From contig NW_027017988.1 in assembly GCF_032854445.1 (NCBI RefSeq), positions 1 through 64,000 of the forward strand: 64,000 nt of DNA. The letters are read 5' to 3'. The stretch comes from Liolophura sinensis. Its lineage: Eukaryota > Mollusca > Polyplacophora > Chitonida > Chitonidae. Below the pieces are notes generated by a model, which was not told where the DNA came from, did no database searches, and saw only the letters and a program-made list of their open reading frames with translations. Below, piece after piece: positions 8,919-19,496 of the stretch (its first letter is position 1; every line of letters starts with the position of its first letter). The position numbers were made by a program, and so were the translations under genes.

Positions 8919-11239
8919 TTAATACAACCTGTAGAAGTCGCTAAATTCATAGTCAAAGACATATTGCTGCGATGTTCTTTTTGTACCCCCTACAAGATTT
9001 GGAAACGGCAACTTTCTTACTATGTCATCGACATCTACCACTGCGATATCCTCTTTATCAGGATAACAAAATACAGGTTGAGATTTGCTTAACATTCTGG
9101 ACAAGAATTTGATCTCAACAGTATCATCTACGTCAGGATCTGTCAGGACAATGCCTACATAATGCCTACAAACTTTCTTTGTGCCCAGCTTGACTAGGAC
9201 ATAATCTTTGGCTTTGATGTTAATCTCATGATTTGAGCTATCGGACTGGTCGGAATCTTCAACGAGATCACTGGTATCAGCCTCTAATTCACTTTCGCTA
9301 CTCTCAGGTTTATCCTTTTGTTTGGTCCCTCTCTGACGCCTCTTGCCCCTCTCTGTCGCATCTCTTTCTCTTTCATTTTTCTCGGGCGTGTCTGTGAGTA
9401 TTGATGTTCGACACCTTTTTCGATTAGCCTGGATCGGTTTTCGAGGCCCTGCTTTGGAGAACGGTCTGATCTGCTCCGGTGAAAAATGCTGTGTTCCACC
9501 CCGATCTCCACTAGTTCCAGCCACTGGTTCAGGTGTCGCTGGATTTGGATGGACTTGCTCTGGTCTTTCTAATGTAGGTCCAACTGCGGTCTCTCCGTGG
9601 TTTGTTTCTTGTCCATCATCTGTCAAAAAGTAGATAGCAAAACACAGAAGAGATTTAAATGCAGCCGTATTATAATTTTTGTGTAGCACTATATGGATGG
9701 ATACCTAAATTATCAGAGAAGATATATCTAATCGAAACATTATGATTAAGTTACCTGTTCTGCTTCTGGTCTGTTTGTGACAAATGATGACATGAAGTCA
9801 TCGTCACTGAACACATTGCTATCAAAAGGGTAGATGCCTGTAGATTTGAAGCCTGAGATAATATTAGCTGGACAAAACGCTCTCGGAAATGCTTCCCCAA
9901 GGAGACCAGCTACATCATAAATTGTCATTGGCTTGTCAGGATTAGACAACATCCAGGAGTTGCATGCAGCATTGTAATACTTCTTCAGTGGCCCGTACAC
10001 TGTTCGGTCTAATGGCTGCAACTTGTGACTGCAGTGGGGCGGAAATGTTAGTAAAGTTATTCCATTTGCCTTGGCTTTGTCGATGCTTTCGATTGAAATA
10101 TGGCTTTCATGGTTATCCATGATGAGCAGCACAGGGTTCTCATTGGAGCACTTTGTGTGTGTGATGAAATGATCCATCCATTTGAGGAAGTTGGCTGCTG
10201 TCATCCAACCCGTTTTATGAGCCACACCTGCTGTACCAGGTGGGGCATTCAGTAGCATATGATCTTTAAAGTTGACTCTTGGGAATACCAAGAATGGAGG
10301 GACAGAATTTCCCTGTGCATTCATTGCGCCTACCATGGTGACAAGTATGCCTCGTTCTGCAGATGCGATTTGTCCAACCTGTTTTAACTTCTTATCTGCC
10401 ACAATGTTCGGTGGTTTGTGAACGGTCAACAGACCTGTCTCATCACAGTTATATATCGACATTGGCTGGAAATGGTGTCGTTCCATCACTTTCTCAAGAT
10501 TTGCAAAAAAATCCCCAACATTTTTTCTATTGAAACTGGTAGCTCTGCTGAGGCTTGTTGCTTCGGGCTTGCGTACAGATAATTGTTGGTGGCGAGCCAT
10601 AAACCCATAAAACCAGTCGTCACCTGTGAACAGAACAATGAGAAAATACATAAATGGTAGCTGGCGTTTTGAAGTGATTGTAGGCCTATGCACAGCCGTA
10701 CTATGTAATAACAGATGTAATTATATTTCTGGTCACGAATGCAGTCACAGTGTAGTATGTGTCTAAATGTACTGGTTTACAATCTGAAACTCCTGTCATA
10801 TGTGTGGAATACTCAGCCCCAGAGGACAGAAATCAACCACAAGAAACTATTTTGGCGTACCTGCTCTTTCATTTCTATTCCAGGAGTCGGGGTATGGCTT
10901 GTTGTTCTTCTTTGCATATTGGTAAGCCAGCTGTTTAGTTGATGTGATGGTAAGCCCATGACAGTGTTTGGCTGCAGTCAGCAAATACTGTTCCAGTGCC
11001 ATCTCTTCTTGTACGTCAAACACACGTGCATTGTCCCACTTCGGCGTCTTTCGAATATTTTCTAGACCAAACCTCTTGGCCTTATCCACATATCTTTGGA
11101 GTGTCGATTTTGGTATGCCCAAGTCATTGGCTGTTTCTCTGATTGATTGGCCATTTTCAACCAGTGTGATCGCCTTTTCCATCAAAGACGCATCACTGTT
11201 TCCATATTTCTCACGTTTTCTTTTCCTATTGCGCGGCAT
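8919..11239 (-). CDS. pogo/Tigger-type transposase, three exons (11239-10861, 10623-9755, 9619-8919)
   Basis: DDE/D transposase that would bind the element's ends in the nucleus and catalyse cut-and-paste at TA. Exon 1 (126 codons and one base) starts [10 protein letters not shown], is basic, and holds a pipsqueak-type helix-turn-helix at about residues 18-56 ([18 protein letters not shown]). A CENP-B-type second DNA-binding region, about 76-138, runs across the first junction (WNRNERAG then [11 protein letters not shown]). Exon 2 holds the catalytic domain. Its acidic residues are D187 (YNCDETG), D296 (LIMDNHESH) and D332 ([10 protein letters not shown]), a DD35D spacing, numbered on the spliced exon 1-2 frame. 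Exon 3 has the low-complexity tail with [15 protein letters not shown] and ILTDTPEKN, typical of invertebrate pogo proteins, and an acidic C-terminal domain ending FYRLY. Exon 1-2 splicing is in frame. The strong donor and acceptor around 9620-9754 are out of phase by one base, so a weaker splice site or a small lesion is implied. The family assignment is firm; activity is not known. Confidence 0.88.
9620..9754 (-). other. Transposase intron 2 (phase problem)
   Basis: 135 bp. The donor reads CAG/GTAACT after codon GAA CAG; the acceptor is a pyrimidine-rich CTACTTTTTGACAG before ATGATGG. Joining them gives phase 0, but the long exon 3 frame needs one base from exon 2. The boundary is drawn at the strongest sites and may be wrong. 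Confidence 0.55.
10624..10860 (-). other. Transposase intron 1
   Basis: 237 bp with donor GCAG/GTACGCC and acceptor TTCTGTTCACAG/GTGACG. Removing it joins the two halves of the conserved pogo sequence ([12 protein letters not shown]) through a Gly codon split 1+2. This is the best evidence for the site. Confidence 0.88.
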
Positions 11240-11689
11240 TCTGAAAAATGAAGGACAAGTACAACAGTTACATAATTATTTTGGTAAACGGGGTGCAGTG
11301 GGACATGTCCCACACTACCCCATAAAAAATGTCCCAGTGCACCCCAAGTTCACAAATTTGACAAAAGTTCCATTCAGCCATCTTTGGTCAGTCATTTTGA
11401 AAACTTGGCTGTAGCATAATCCACTTTAATCCATTGATATCCGATTGCATCCAGAAAACCTAACCTTACACTATCACAGCACAGTACAGAAAAAAAATAA
11501 TGCAATAGTAAAAAATTACTTACCTACCTCAGAATCACTATTTTTGCCAATATTTTGCAGAAGATAATTGAATGGGAGTGGTTGTTACAATAGCTGCTGG
11601 GATATGGTGGAACTCTTGTATAGATGATGTCATCACATCTGTACTTCTAAAAATAAACACGGAAAACCCCTTGACCCACTGTACCCCAT
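11240..11689. promoter_or_regulatory. 5' region of the transposase gene with subterminal motifs
   Basis: About 450 bp upstream of the transposase start. It contains motif GGGGTGCACTGGGAC or relatives at 11290-11304 (direct), 11307-11321 and 11331-11345 (inverted; the last is a perfect match to the left end) and 11673-11687 (inverted). The promoter must lie here, but I see no clear TATA element. No other gene is supported between 11346 and 11672. Confidence 0.6.
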
Positions 11690-11713
11690 GTCCCACTGGT
11701 CCCCAGTCTCCCC
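11690..11713 (-). repeat. Right terminal inverted repeat of the pogo element
   Basis: Reversed, it begins GGGGAGACTGGGG and continues ACCAGTGGGAC. Three positions differ from the left end. It is followed by the duplicated TA at 11714-11715. Confidence 0.95.
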
Positions 11714-11715
11714 TA

Positions 11716-12046
11716 CTCAACAATTTTTCAGTCATATGACGACGAAGGAATCATTAGGGTGCATGCACGTGTAATGTGCCTCCTTGTTGCAGGACGGATT
11801 TTCACCGCTCTTTTATTTAGTGCTGCATCACTGAGACGACTTACCGAAGGCAAGTAAGCCGCCCCGCCCGAGCCAATATACTGAAACGGGTCAACCAGTC
11901 GTTGCACTATCCCCTTCATGCTGAACGCCAAACGAGGAAGTTACAACTTCCTCTTTTAAAGTCTTAGGTGTGACTCGACCAAGGATTGATCCTGGATCTA
12001 CCGGTCCCGAAGCGGACGCTCTACCAACTGTGCTATCCGGGCCTGT
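11716..12046 (-). mobile_element. SINE-B, right part (block B, split by the transposon)
   Basis: The body and tRNA-like head of SINE-B continue directly from the empty-site sequence. The right target duplication CTGTGCAACTGA is at 12047-12058. The head ends GGGCCTGT here instead of GGGCCGGT as in the other blocks. Confidence 0.9.
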
Positions 12047-12535
12047 CTGTGCAACTGACGATCAGATAACATTTATCTGTAAAGACATGTATGTCTCTGC
12101 GCCATTTACTGTACCTATGTCTTTCACTTCAGGCAAACCTTAGTCCTCCCATACATAACCCCACCTGAGAAGGCTCCTACTCAGGCTATTTTATTTCCTA
12201 GTGAAAGGAAGGCTTTAAGCATACATGTTTGTACATATAATATTAGTGGTGCGAGTTTTCAGTAATCCACAATTAACATATAACAGACCTATCAAAACCC
12301 TCACAGAATCCAAACGAAGTCCACCGTAAGCACTCTGGAAAAAACATATTAGGAGCTCAAGTACGTCTATATCGCATTTTTTATTTCATTTCTAACATGA
12401 TGAGATCACAGAGCTGTTACATTTATCTGTCAAAACCGTTAGTTTAATAAGGTACATATTTGTCCTGAAAGAAAGAGACAAAGTTATTGATCTCATTAAC
12501 GTACGTGTACCTGCCGACGAGCATCAGTTACCATT

Positions 12536-12932
12536 GTCAGCAAGACTAGTCCCGATATAGAAGAACCGTAGAGAAACCATCAAAGAATTGGGGTCGAATT
12601 TTCTGATCTTATTGCAGTCAGATTAATTTCACAGATATCGTATTCTACACATTTGGCCCATTGCCAGTACGCTGCAAATAGGGGTGCGAAACAATGCATG
12701 TATTTTTCATTGAGGAATGAAGAAAATGGTTTTAAAAAAGGACAAACATAAGTTCTCTTAAATGTGCATACCTGTAGTTTCCGTTTTAAAAGGCTAAACA
12801 AAGGGCCACGTGACTTAAGAACATGCCTATTACAATATTACATGTAATTAACTTAAATACGATATGATGGCCTTTAGTTAAACTAAGGTGAATATACCAG
12901 AGTTTGGAAGCGATTTATTCTAAAAATAATTC
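12536..12932. other. Unit-specific 397-bp sequence between block B and array 2
   Basis: Found only here. The other blocks pass from GTTACCATT directly into ACTATTACAATG and the 41-bp array. Here the sequence departs after GTTACCATT and rejoins the array pattern at TTACAATGTTCATCTGG near 12933, with the usual start of the array missing. No terminal repeats, tail or target duplication are visible, and the 73-residue minus-strand frame inside is unlike anything I know. It could be filler DNA from end joining, or a remnant of the flank of another array. Confidence 0.8.
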
Positions 12933-15900
12933 TTACAATGTTCATCTGGTAACTGAACATGCTATTATAATGATTACAATGTTCATCTTGTAACTGAGCA
13001 CGCTATTATACTGATTACAATGTTCATCTTGTAACTGGGCATACTAGTATAATGATTACAATATTAATTTTGTAACTGAGCATGCTATTATACTGATTAC
13101 AATGTTCATCTTGTAACTGAACATGCTATTATAATGATTAAAATGTTCATGTTGTAACTGAACATGCTATTATACTGATAACAATGTTCATCTTGTAACT
13201 GGGCATACTAGTATAATGATTACAATGTTCATTTTGTAACTGAATATGCTATTATATTGATTACAATGTTCATCTTGTAACTGAACGTCCTAATATAATG
13301 ATTACAATGTTCATCTGGTAACTGAGTGAGTGCTTGGGTTTTAACGTCGTTCTCTCTGGTAACTGAACATGTTATTATAATGATTACAATGTTCATCTTG
13401 TAACTGAGCACACTAGTATAATGATTACATTGTTAAATTTGTAACTGAGCATGCTATTATACTGATTACAATGTTCATCTTGTAATTGAGCATGCTATTA
13501 TAATGATTACAATGTTTATGTTGTAACTGAACATGCTATTATACTGATAACAATGTTCATCTTGTAACTAAGCATGATATTATAATAATTACAATGTTCA
13601 TTTTGTAACTGAACATGCTATTATAATGATTACAATGTTCATCTTGTAACTGAACGTCCTAATGTAATGATTACAATGTTCATCTTGTAAGTGAACATGA
13701 TATTATAATGATTACAATGTTCACCTTGTAAATGAAAATGCCATTACAATAATTACAATATTTATCTTGTAGCAGAACATGCTATTATATCGATTACAAT
13801 CCTCACGTTTTAACTAAACGTGCTAAAATAATGATTACAATGTTTATCTTGTAACTGAAGATGCTATTATAATAATTACAAAGGGTGTCTTGTAACTGAC
13901 CATGCTATTATAGTAATTACAAAAATAACCTTGTAACTACATATGCTATAATAATGATTACAATGTTCATCTTGTAATGAAATATGCTAATATAATGATT
14001 GCAATATTCATTTTGTAACTGAGCATGATATTATATTGATTACAATGATGATTTTGTAACCGTTGACGCTATTATAATGATTACAATGTTCACCTTGTAA
14101 CTGAGCATGCTAATATAATGATTTAAATGTTCACCTTGTCACTGAACGTGCTATTATAATAATTTTAATGTTCATTTTGTAACTGAACACGGTATTAGGT
14201 TATTATAATGTTCATCTTGTAACTGAATATGCTGTTATAATGATTGCAATGTTCATCTTGGCACTGAACATTCTATTATAATGATTTCAAAGTTCATTTT
14301 GTAACTGAACACGCTATTAAATTATTACAATGTTCATCCTGTAACTGAACATGCTATTACAATGATTACAATGTTCATCTTGTAACTGAGCACGCTATTG
14401 TAATGATTACAATGTTCAACTTGTAACTGAGCACATTATTATAATGATTACAATGTTCATCTTGTAACTAAATATGCTATTGTAATGATTACAATGTCCA
14501 TTTTGCAACTGAGCATGCTTGTATACTGATTACAATGTTCACCTTGCAACTGATGATGTTTTTATAATGATTACAATGTTCATCTTGTAATTGAACATGC
14601 AATTATAAGGATTACAATGTTCACTTTGTAACTGAACATGCTATTACAATGATTACAATGTTAATCTTGTAACTGAAAATGCTATTATGTCGATTCCAAT
14701 CTTCATCTTGCAACTGCGCATGATATTATAATGATTACAATGATCATCTTGTAACTGAGCATACTAGTATAATGATTACATTGTTAAATTTGTAACTGAC
14801 AATGCTATTGTACTGATTACAATGTTCATCTTGTAATTGAGCATGCTATTATAATGATTACAATGTTTATGTTGTAACTGAACATGCTATTATACTGAAA
14901 ACAATGGTCATCTTGTAACTAAGCATGATATTATAATAATTACAATGTTCATTTTGTAACTGAACATGCTATTATAATGATTACAATGTTCATCTTGTAA
15001 CTGAACGTCCTAATATAATGATTACAATGTTCATCTTGTAAGTGAACATGTTATTATAATGATTACAATGTTCACCTTGTAAATGAAAATGCCATTACAA
15101 TAATTACAATATTTATCTTGTAACAGAACATGCTATTATATCGATTACAATCCTCACGTTTTAACTAAACGTGCTAAAATAATGATTACAATGTTTATCT
15201 TGTAACTGAAGATGCTATTATAATAATTACAAAGGGTGTCTTGTAACTGACCATGCTATTATAGTAATTACAAAAATCACCTTGTAACTGAACATGCTAT
15301 TATAATGATTACAATGTTCACCATGTCAATGAAAGTGATATTATAATAGTTTTAATGTTCATTTTGTAACTGAACACGGTATTAGGTTATTGCAATGTTC
15401 ATCCTGTAACCGAATATGCTATTATAATGATTACAATGTTCATCTTGTAACTGAGCATGCTATTACAATGATTACAATGTTCATCTTGTAACTGACCATG
15501 CTGTTATTATGATTACAATGTTTCTCTTGTAACTGAACATGCTAATATAATGATTACAATGTTCATTTTGCAACTGAACATGCTTTTTTACTGATTACAA
15601 TGTTCATCTTGTAACTACATATGCTATAATAATGATTACAATGTTCATCTTGTAATGAAATATGCTAATATAATGATTGCAATATTCATTTTGTAACTGA
15701 GCATGATATTATATTGATTACAATAATGATTTTGTAACCGTTGACGCTATTATAATGATTACAATGTTCACCTTGTAACTGAGCATGCTAATATAATGAT
15801 TTAAATGTTCACCTTGTCACTGAACGTGCTATTATAATAATTTTAATGTTCATTTTGTAACTGAACACGGTATTAGGTTATTATAATGTTCATCTTGTAA

Positions 15901-17552
15901 CTGAATATGCTATTATAATGATTGCAATGTTCATCTTGGCACTAAACATTCTATTATAATGATTTCAATGTTCATTTTGTAACTGAACACGCTATTAAAT
16001 TATTACAATGTTCATCCTGTAACTGAACATGCTATTATAATGATTACAATGTTCTTCTTGTAACTGAGCACGCTATTGTAATGATTACAATGTTCACCTT
16101 GTAACTGAGCACATTATTATAATGATTACAATGTTCATCTTGTAACTAAATATGCTATTGTAATGATTACAATGTCCATTTTGCAACTGAGCATGCTTGT
16201 ATACTGATTACAATGTTCACCTTGCAACTGATGATGTTTTTATAATGATTACAATGTTCATCTTGTAATTGAACATGCAATTATAAGGATTACAATGTTC
16301 ACTTTGTAACTGAACATGCTATTAAAATGATTACAATGTTAATCTTGTAACTGAAAATGCTATTATGTCGATTCCAATCTTCATCTTGCAACTGCGCATG
16401 ATATTATAATGATTACAATGTTCATCTTGTAATTGAACGTGCTAATATAATGAATACAATGTTCATTTTGTAACTGATGGTGTTATTATAATGATTACAA
16501 TATTCATCTTGTAACTGAATATGCTAATGTAATGATTACAATGTCCATTTTGCAACTGAGCATGCTTTTATACTGATTACAATGTCCACCTTGTAACTGA
16601 ACATGCTATTATAATGATTTCAATGTTCATCTTGTAACTACATATGCTATAATAATGATTACAATGTTCATCTTGTAATGAAATATGCTAATATAATGAT
16701 TGCAATATTCATTTTGTAACTGAGCATGATATTATATTGATTACAATGATGATTTTGTAACCGTTGACGCTATTATAATGAGTACAATGTTTACTTTGTA
16801 ACTGAACATGCTATTACAATGATTACAATGTTCATCATGTAACTGAACATGCTATTATGTCGATTACAATTTTCATCTTGTAACTGAAAATGATATTATA
16901 ATGATTACAATGTTTATCTTGCAACTGAGCATGCTATTATAATGATTATAATGTTCACTTCGTAACTGAACTTGCTATTTTAACTTTTACAATGTTCACC
17001 TTGTAACTGAGCATGCTATTATAATAATTTTAATGATCATTTTGTCACTGAACGTGCTATTTTAATAATTTTAATGTTCATTTTGTAAATGAACACGGTA
17101 TTAGGTTATTATAATGTTCATCTTGTAACTGAATATGCTATTATAATGATTACAATGTTCATCTTGCCACTGAACATTCTATTATAATGATTTCAATGTT
17201 CATTTTGTAACTGAACACGCTATTAAATTATTACAATGTTAATCTAGTAACTGAACATGCTATTTTAACTATTACAATGTTCATCTTGTAACTGGGCATG
17301 TTTTTATAATGATTACAATGTTCACCTTGTAACTGAACATGCTATTATAATGATTACAATGTTTATCTTGTAACTGAATATTCTATTATGGTTACAATTT
17401 TCATCTTGTAACTGAGCTTTCTATTATAATGATTACAATGTTTACCTTGTAACTGAGCGTGCTAATATAATGATTACAATGTTCACCTTGTAACTGAGCA
17501 TGCTAATATAATGATTACAATGTTTATCTTGTAACTGAGCATGCTATTATAA
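12933..17552. repeat. Minisatellite array 2 (41-bp unit)
   Basis: About 113 copies of the 41-bp unit. It lacks the usual array start and begins about 390 bp before the truncated SINE-B tail (13326-13354). It holds an internal tandem duplication offset by about 1,351 bp (33 units): the stretch from about 13403 recurs from about 14754. The second copy has about 8 units that the first lacks. The rare variant GATTCCAATCTTC with CAACTGCGC occurs in both copies (near 14695 and 16373) and again in array 3 near 32284. Confidence 0.97.
13326..13354 (-). mobile_element. Truncated SINE-B 3' tail in array 2
   Basis: 29-bp insert between TCTGGTAACTGA copies at 13314-13325 and 13355-13366. Confidence 0.8.
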
Positions 17553-17789
17553 AACACGTGTCTCTTTAACTGGATTTAGTCTATTTCAGCTGAGGGGAAA
17601 AATGAAACATTTAGTCTGGATAATGTGTGGGGATAAAATGAGCTTTTTAGTGTGTATTTGGTCCAAACTGCATCTTTGTACCGTTGATCGTTGAGAAGAA
17701 ATAGAAGGCATTTCTCAATATTGGCACTTAAAAGATGGTGCCAGCTAGGAAATCAGCTCTAACCCCAGTGTTCCATGTGGGATTACAGA

Positions 17790-17987
17790 GAACACTTGGT
17801 CCCGCAGCTTTTATGATCGTTTCTCTTTTCAGTCATTATAGCAAGGTTTCTCAACAATCGACAAAAATAAATGAAAATAAATCAGCAGAGAACTATCTGC
17901 AATCCGTGGTATCCCGTGCCTTGACAGGTGTAAGGCAACCTGATTTTTAAGTAACACCTCGCAGTGATTGCTTTCAACCTTTGAATC
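17790..17987. other. Extra ~198-bp segment unique to block C
   Basis: Lies between GGGATTACAGA and TTTCTTTCATACTTGC, which are joined directly in blocks B and D-G. No transposon ends, tail or target duplication are visible. A 71-residue + strand frame (17735-17950) spans it but resembles no family I recognise. Because it sits in the diverged left part of block C, it may be ancestral sequence deleted from the others rather than an insertion. Confidence 0.8.
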
Positions 17988-18010
17988 TTTCTTTCATACT
18001 TGCATTACAA

Positions 18011-18494
18011 TGTGACGTCAAACCCAATCATCCAGTCATTCGGTGATTACTGTTACACAACAATTGAATCAAACCTTTCAGGTGTCATTTCAAGAGATCT
18101 AAAACGCTATCTAGTTAGCAACAAAGGCTTCAAAGGCTTAATTTGTGCTCTTGTGTACACAGTGCTTATTAGTACACGGACCCTGTCTGTGGAATTTTGT
18201 GTATATGTCGTCATACACTCAGTTATACTGTGGACTTTCCCTCTTGTAAACATTGCCTCTGTGCATTTTTCAGCATTGTGTAAGTACTTTAGTATTTGTA
18301 TAGATATTGCTATCATTTCTTGTTAAACTTAAGTATTTTAGCTCTTGTAAAAGTCTTTTTATCTGTTCCTGTTAAATGTAATAAATTGTTAAAAAAAAAA
18401 TCTGCTGGTTTTGGTTACTTTTTTGTGCGGCTAAACTGTCGTGTATTTCGAACAAGCCATCTCTTTATAATACAGATAGTTTTGGGTCGTAACA
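18011..18494 (+). mobile_element. Candidate solo LTR (block C copy)
   Basis: 484 bp from TGTGACG to CGTAACA, essentially identical to the block B copy. Confidence 0.4.
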
Positions 18495-18684
18495 TTATTT
18501 ATTTATTTATTTGGTGTACTGGGGGAAACCCACGACTACCCGCAGGTTGCCAGAAGACCTCCTCATGGACGGCAAAAAGAGGAAGCCAGCCTGAGCTGGA
18601 CTTGAACTCACAGCGACCGCATCGGTTGGAAGCCCATTGCAGGGCGATGGCGTGCTGACCCCCTCGATAACTGAGGCCCTCCTC
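18495..18684 (-). mobile_element. SINE-A (block C copy)
   Basis: Same 190-bp degenerate SINE directly after the candidate LTR. Confidence 0.7.
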
Positions 18685-18935
18685 AAACAAAAATTAAATA
18701 AGTAAGTAAAATGTAAAACGTTGTGAGGCCGATAGAAAATCATGTGTTTCTCTAACTGATTTCACTCCAATTTATTCTTTCATCCAGCGTGTTGACAGAG
18801 TCAGTGGAATTCGGATGTTTAAATGGTTTCAAGCAACAAAGTATCATTACTTCAAGATATTAATATAACCTGAAGTCAGACAGCTTCTAAACCTGGATCA
18901 CCGTGTTTTCCTGAATCGTTGATTAAATCAATTAA

Positions 18936-19055
18936 CACCATACTGAATCTCTGTTGCACCGTAAACACCATCCTGAATCTCTGCTGCACAGTAAATACCA
19001 TCCTGAAACTCTGCTACACAGTAAGCACCATCCTGAATCTCTGCTGCACAGTAAA
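18936..19055. repeat. 30-bp minisatellite, 4 copies (block C)
   Basis: Four copies in the same order of variants as in block B. Confidence 0.95.
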
Positions 19056-19131
19056 CACCGTCAGGAATTTTACACTGACTGCGATCAGATAGCATTTTTC
19101 TGTATAGACATGTATGTCGCTGTGCAACTGA

Positions 19132-19496
19132 GTGAGTGAGTGAGTGCTTGGGGTTTAACGTCGTACTCAACAATTTTTCAGTCATATGACGACGAAGGAA
19201 TCATTAGGGTGCATGCACGTGTAATGTGCCTCCTTGTTGCAGGACGGATTTTCACCGCTCTTTTATTTAGTGCTGCATCACTGAGACGACTTACCGAAGG
19301 CAAGTAAGCCGCCCCGCCCGAGCCAATATACTGAAACGGGTCAACCAGTCGTTGCACTATCCCCTTCATGCTGAACGCCAAACGAGGAAGTTACAACTTC
19401 CTCTTTTAAAGTCTTAGGTGTGACTCGACCAAGGATTGATCCTGGATCTACCGGTCCCGAAGCGGACGCTCTACCAACTGTGCTATCCGGGCCGGT
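19132..19496 (-). mobile_element. SINE-B (block C copy)
   Basis: Uninterrupted 365-bp copy with target duplications at 19120-19131 and 19497-19508. It provides the empty-site sequence for the pogo element and for SINE-C. Confidence 0.9.

Larger units (their letters stand above)
8324..11713 (-). mobile_element. pogo/Tigger-type DNA transposon (Tc1/mariner superfamily), 3,390 bp
   Basis: A complete cut-and-paste transposon with 24-bp terminal inverted repeats (21 of 24 positions match), a TA target duplication and one minus-strand transposase gene with three exons. Both ends carry extra copies of the 15-bp motif GGGGTGCACTGGGAC in both orientations. It occurs only in block B, and six other blocks show the empty site. 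It is therefore younger than the multiplication of the unit. It is autonomous or nearly so: the catalytic exon is intact, and only the exon 2-exon 3 junction is doubtful. Confidence 0.95.
6908..12535. repeat. Spacer block B (interrupted by a pogo-type transposon)
   Basis: This is a complete spacer block. Without the transposon and its duplicated TA it is 2,236 bp, the same as block D. Order: unassigned leader 6908-7168; candidate solo LTR 7169-7652; SINE-A 7653-7842; unassigned 7843-8093; 30-bp repeats 8094-8213; SINE-B split into 8290-8323 and 11716-12046; unassigned 12059-12535. Sequence on both sides of the transposon closely matches blocks C-G, so it arrived after the blocks multiplied. 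Confidence 0.95.

Noticed and set aside
9343-9633. 96-residue + strand frame opposite the transposase, and 148-residue + strand frame at 10968-11414
   Set aside because: They are antisense shadows of exons 3 and 1 of the transposase, with no family resemblance.
11970-12046. Possible tRNA gene on the minus strand (A-box and B-box present)
   Set aside because: It is the tRNA-like head of SINE-B. The acceptor stem does not close properly, and the sequence continues into the SINE body with target duplications at both ends.
6908-12535. Helitron or Maverick origin of the whole unit (such elements can carry internal tandem repeats)
   Set aside because: I found no Rep/helicase, polymerase B or integrase frames, no terminal hairpin with CTRR end, and no terminal inverted repeats around the block plus array.
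12580-12801. 73-residue minus-strand frame in the unit-specific segment
   Set aside because: Short, no recognisable domain, no conserved copy elsewhere in the window.
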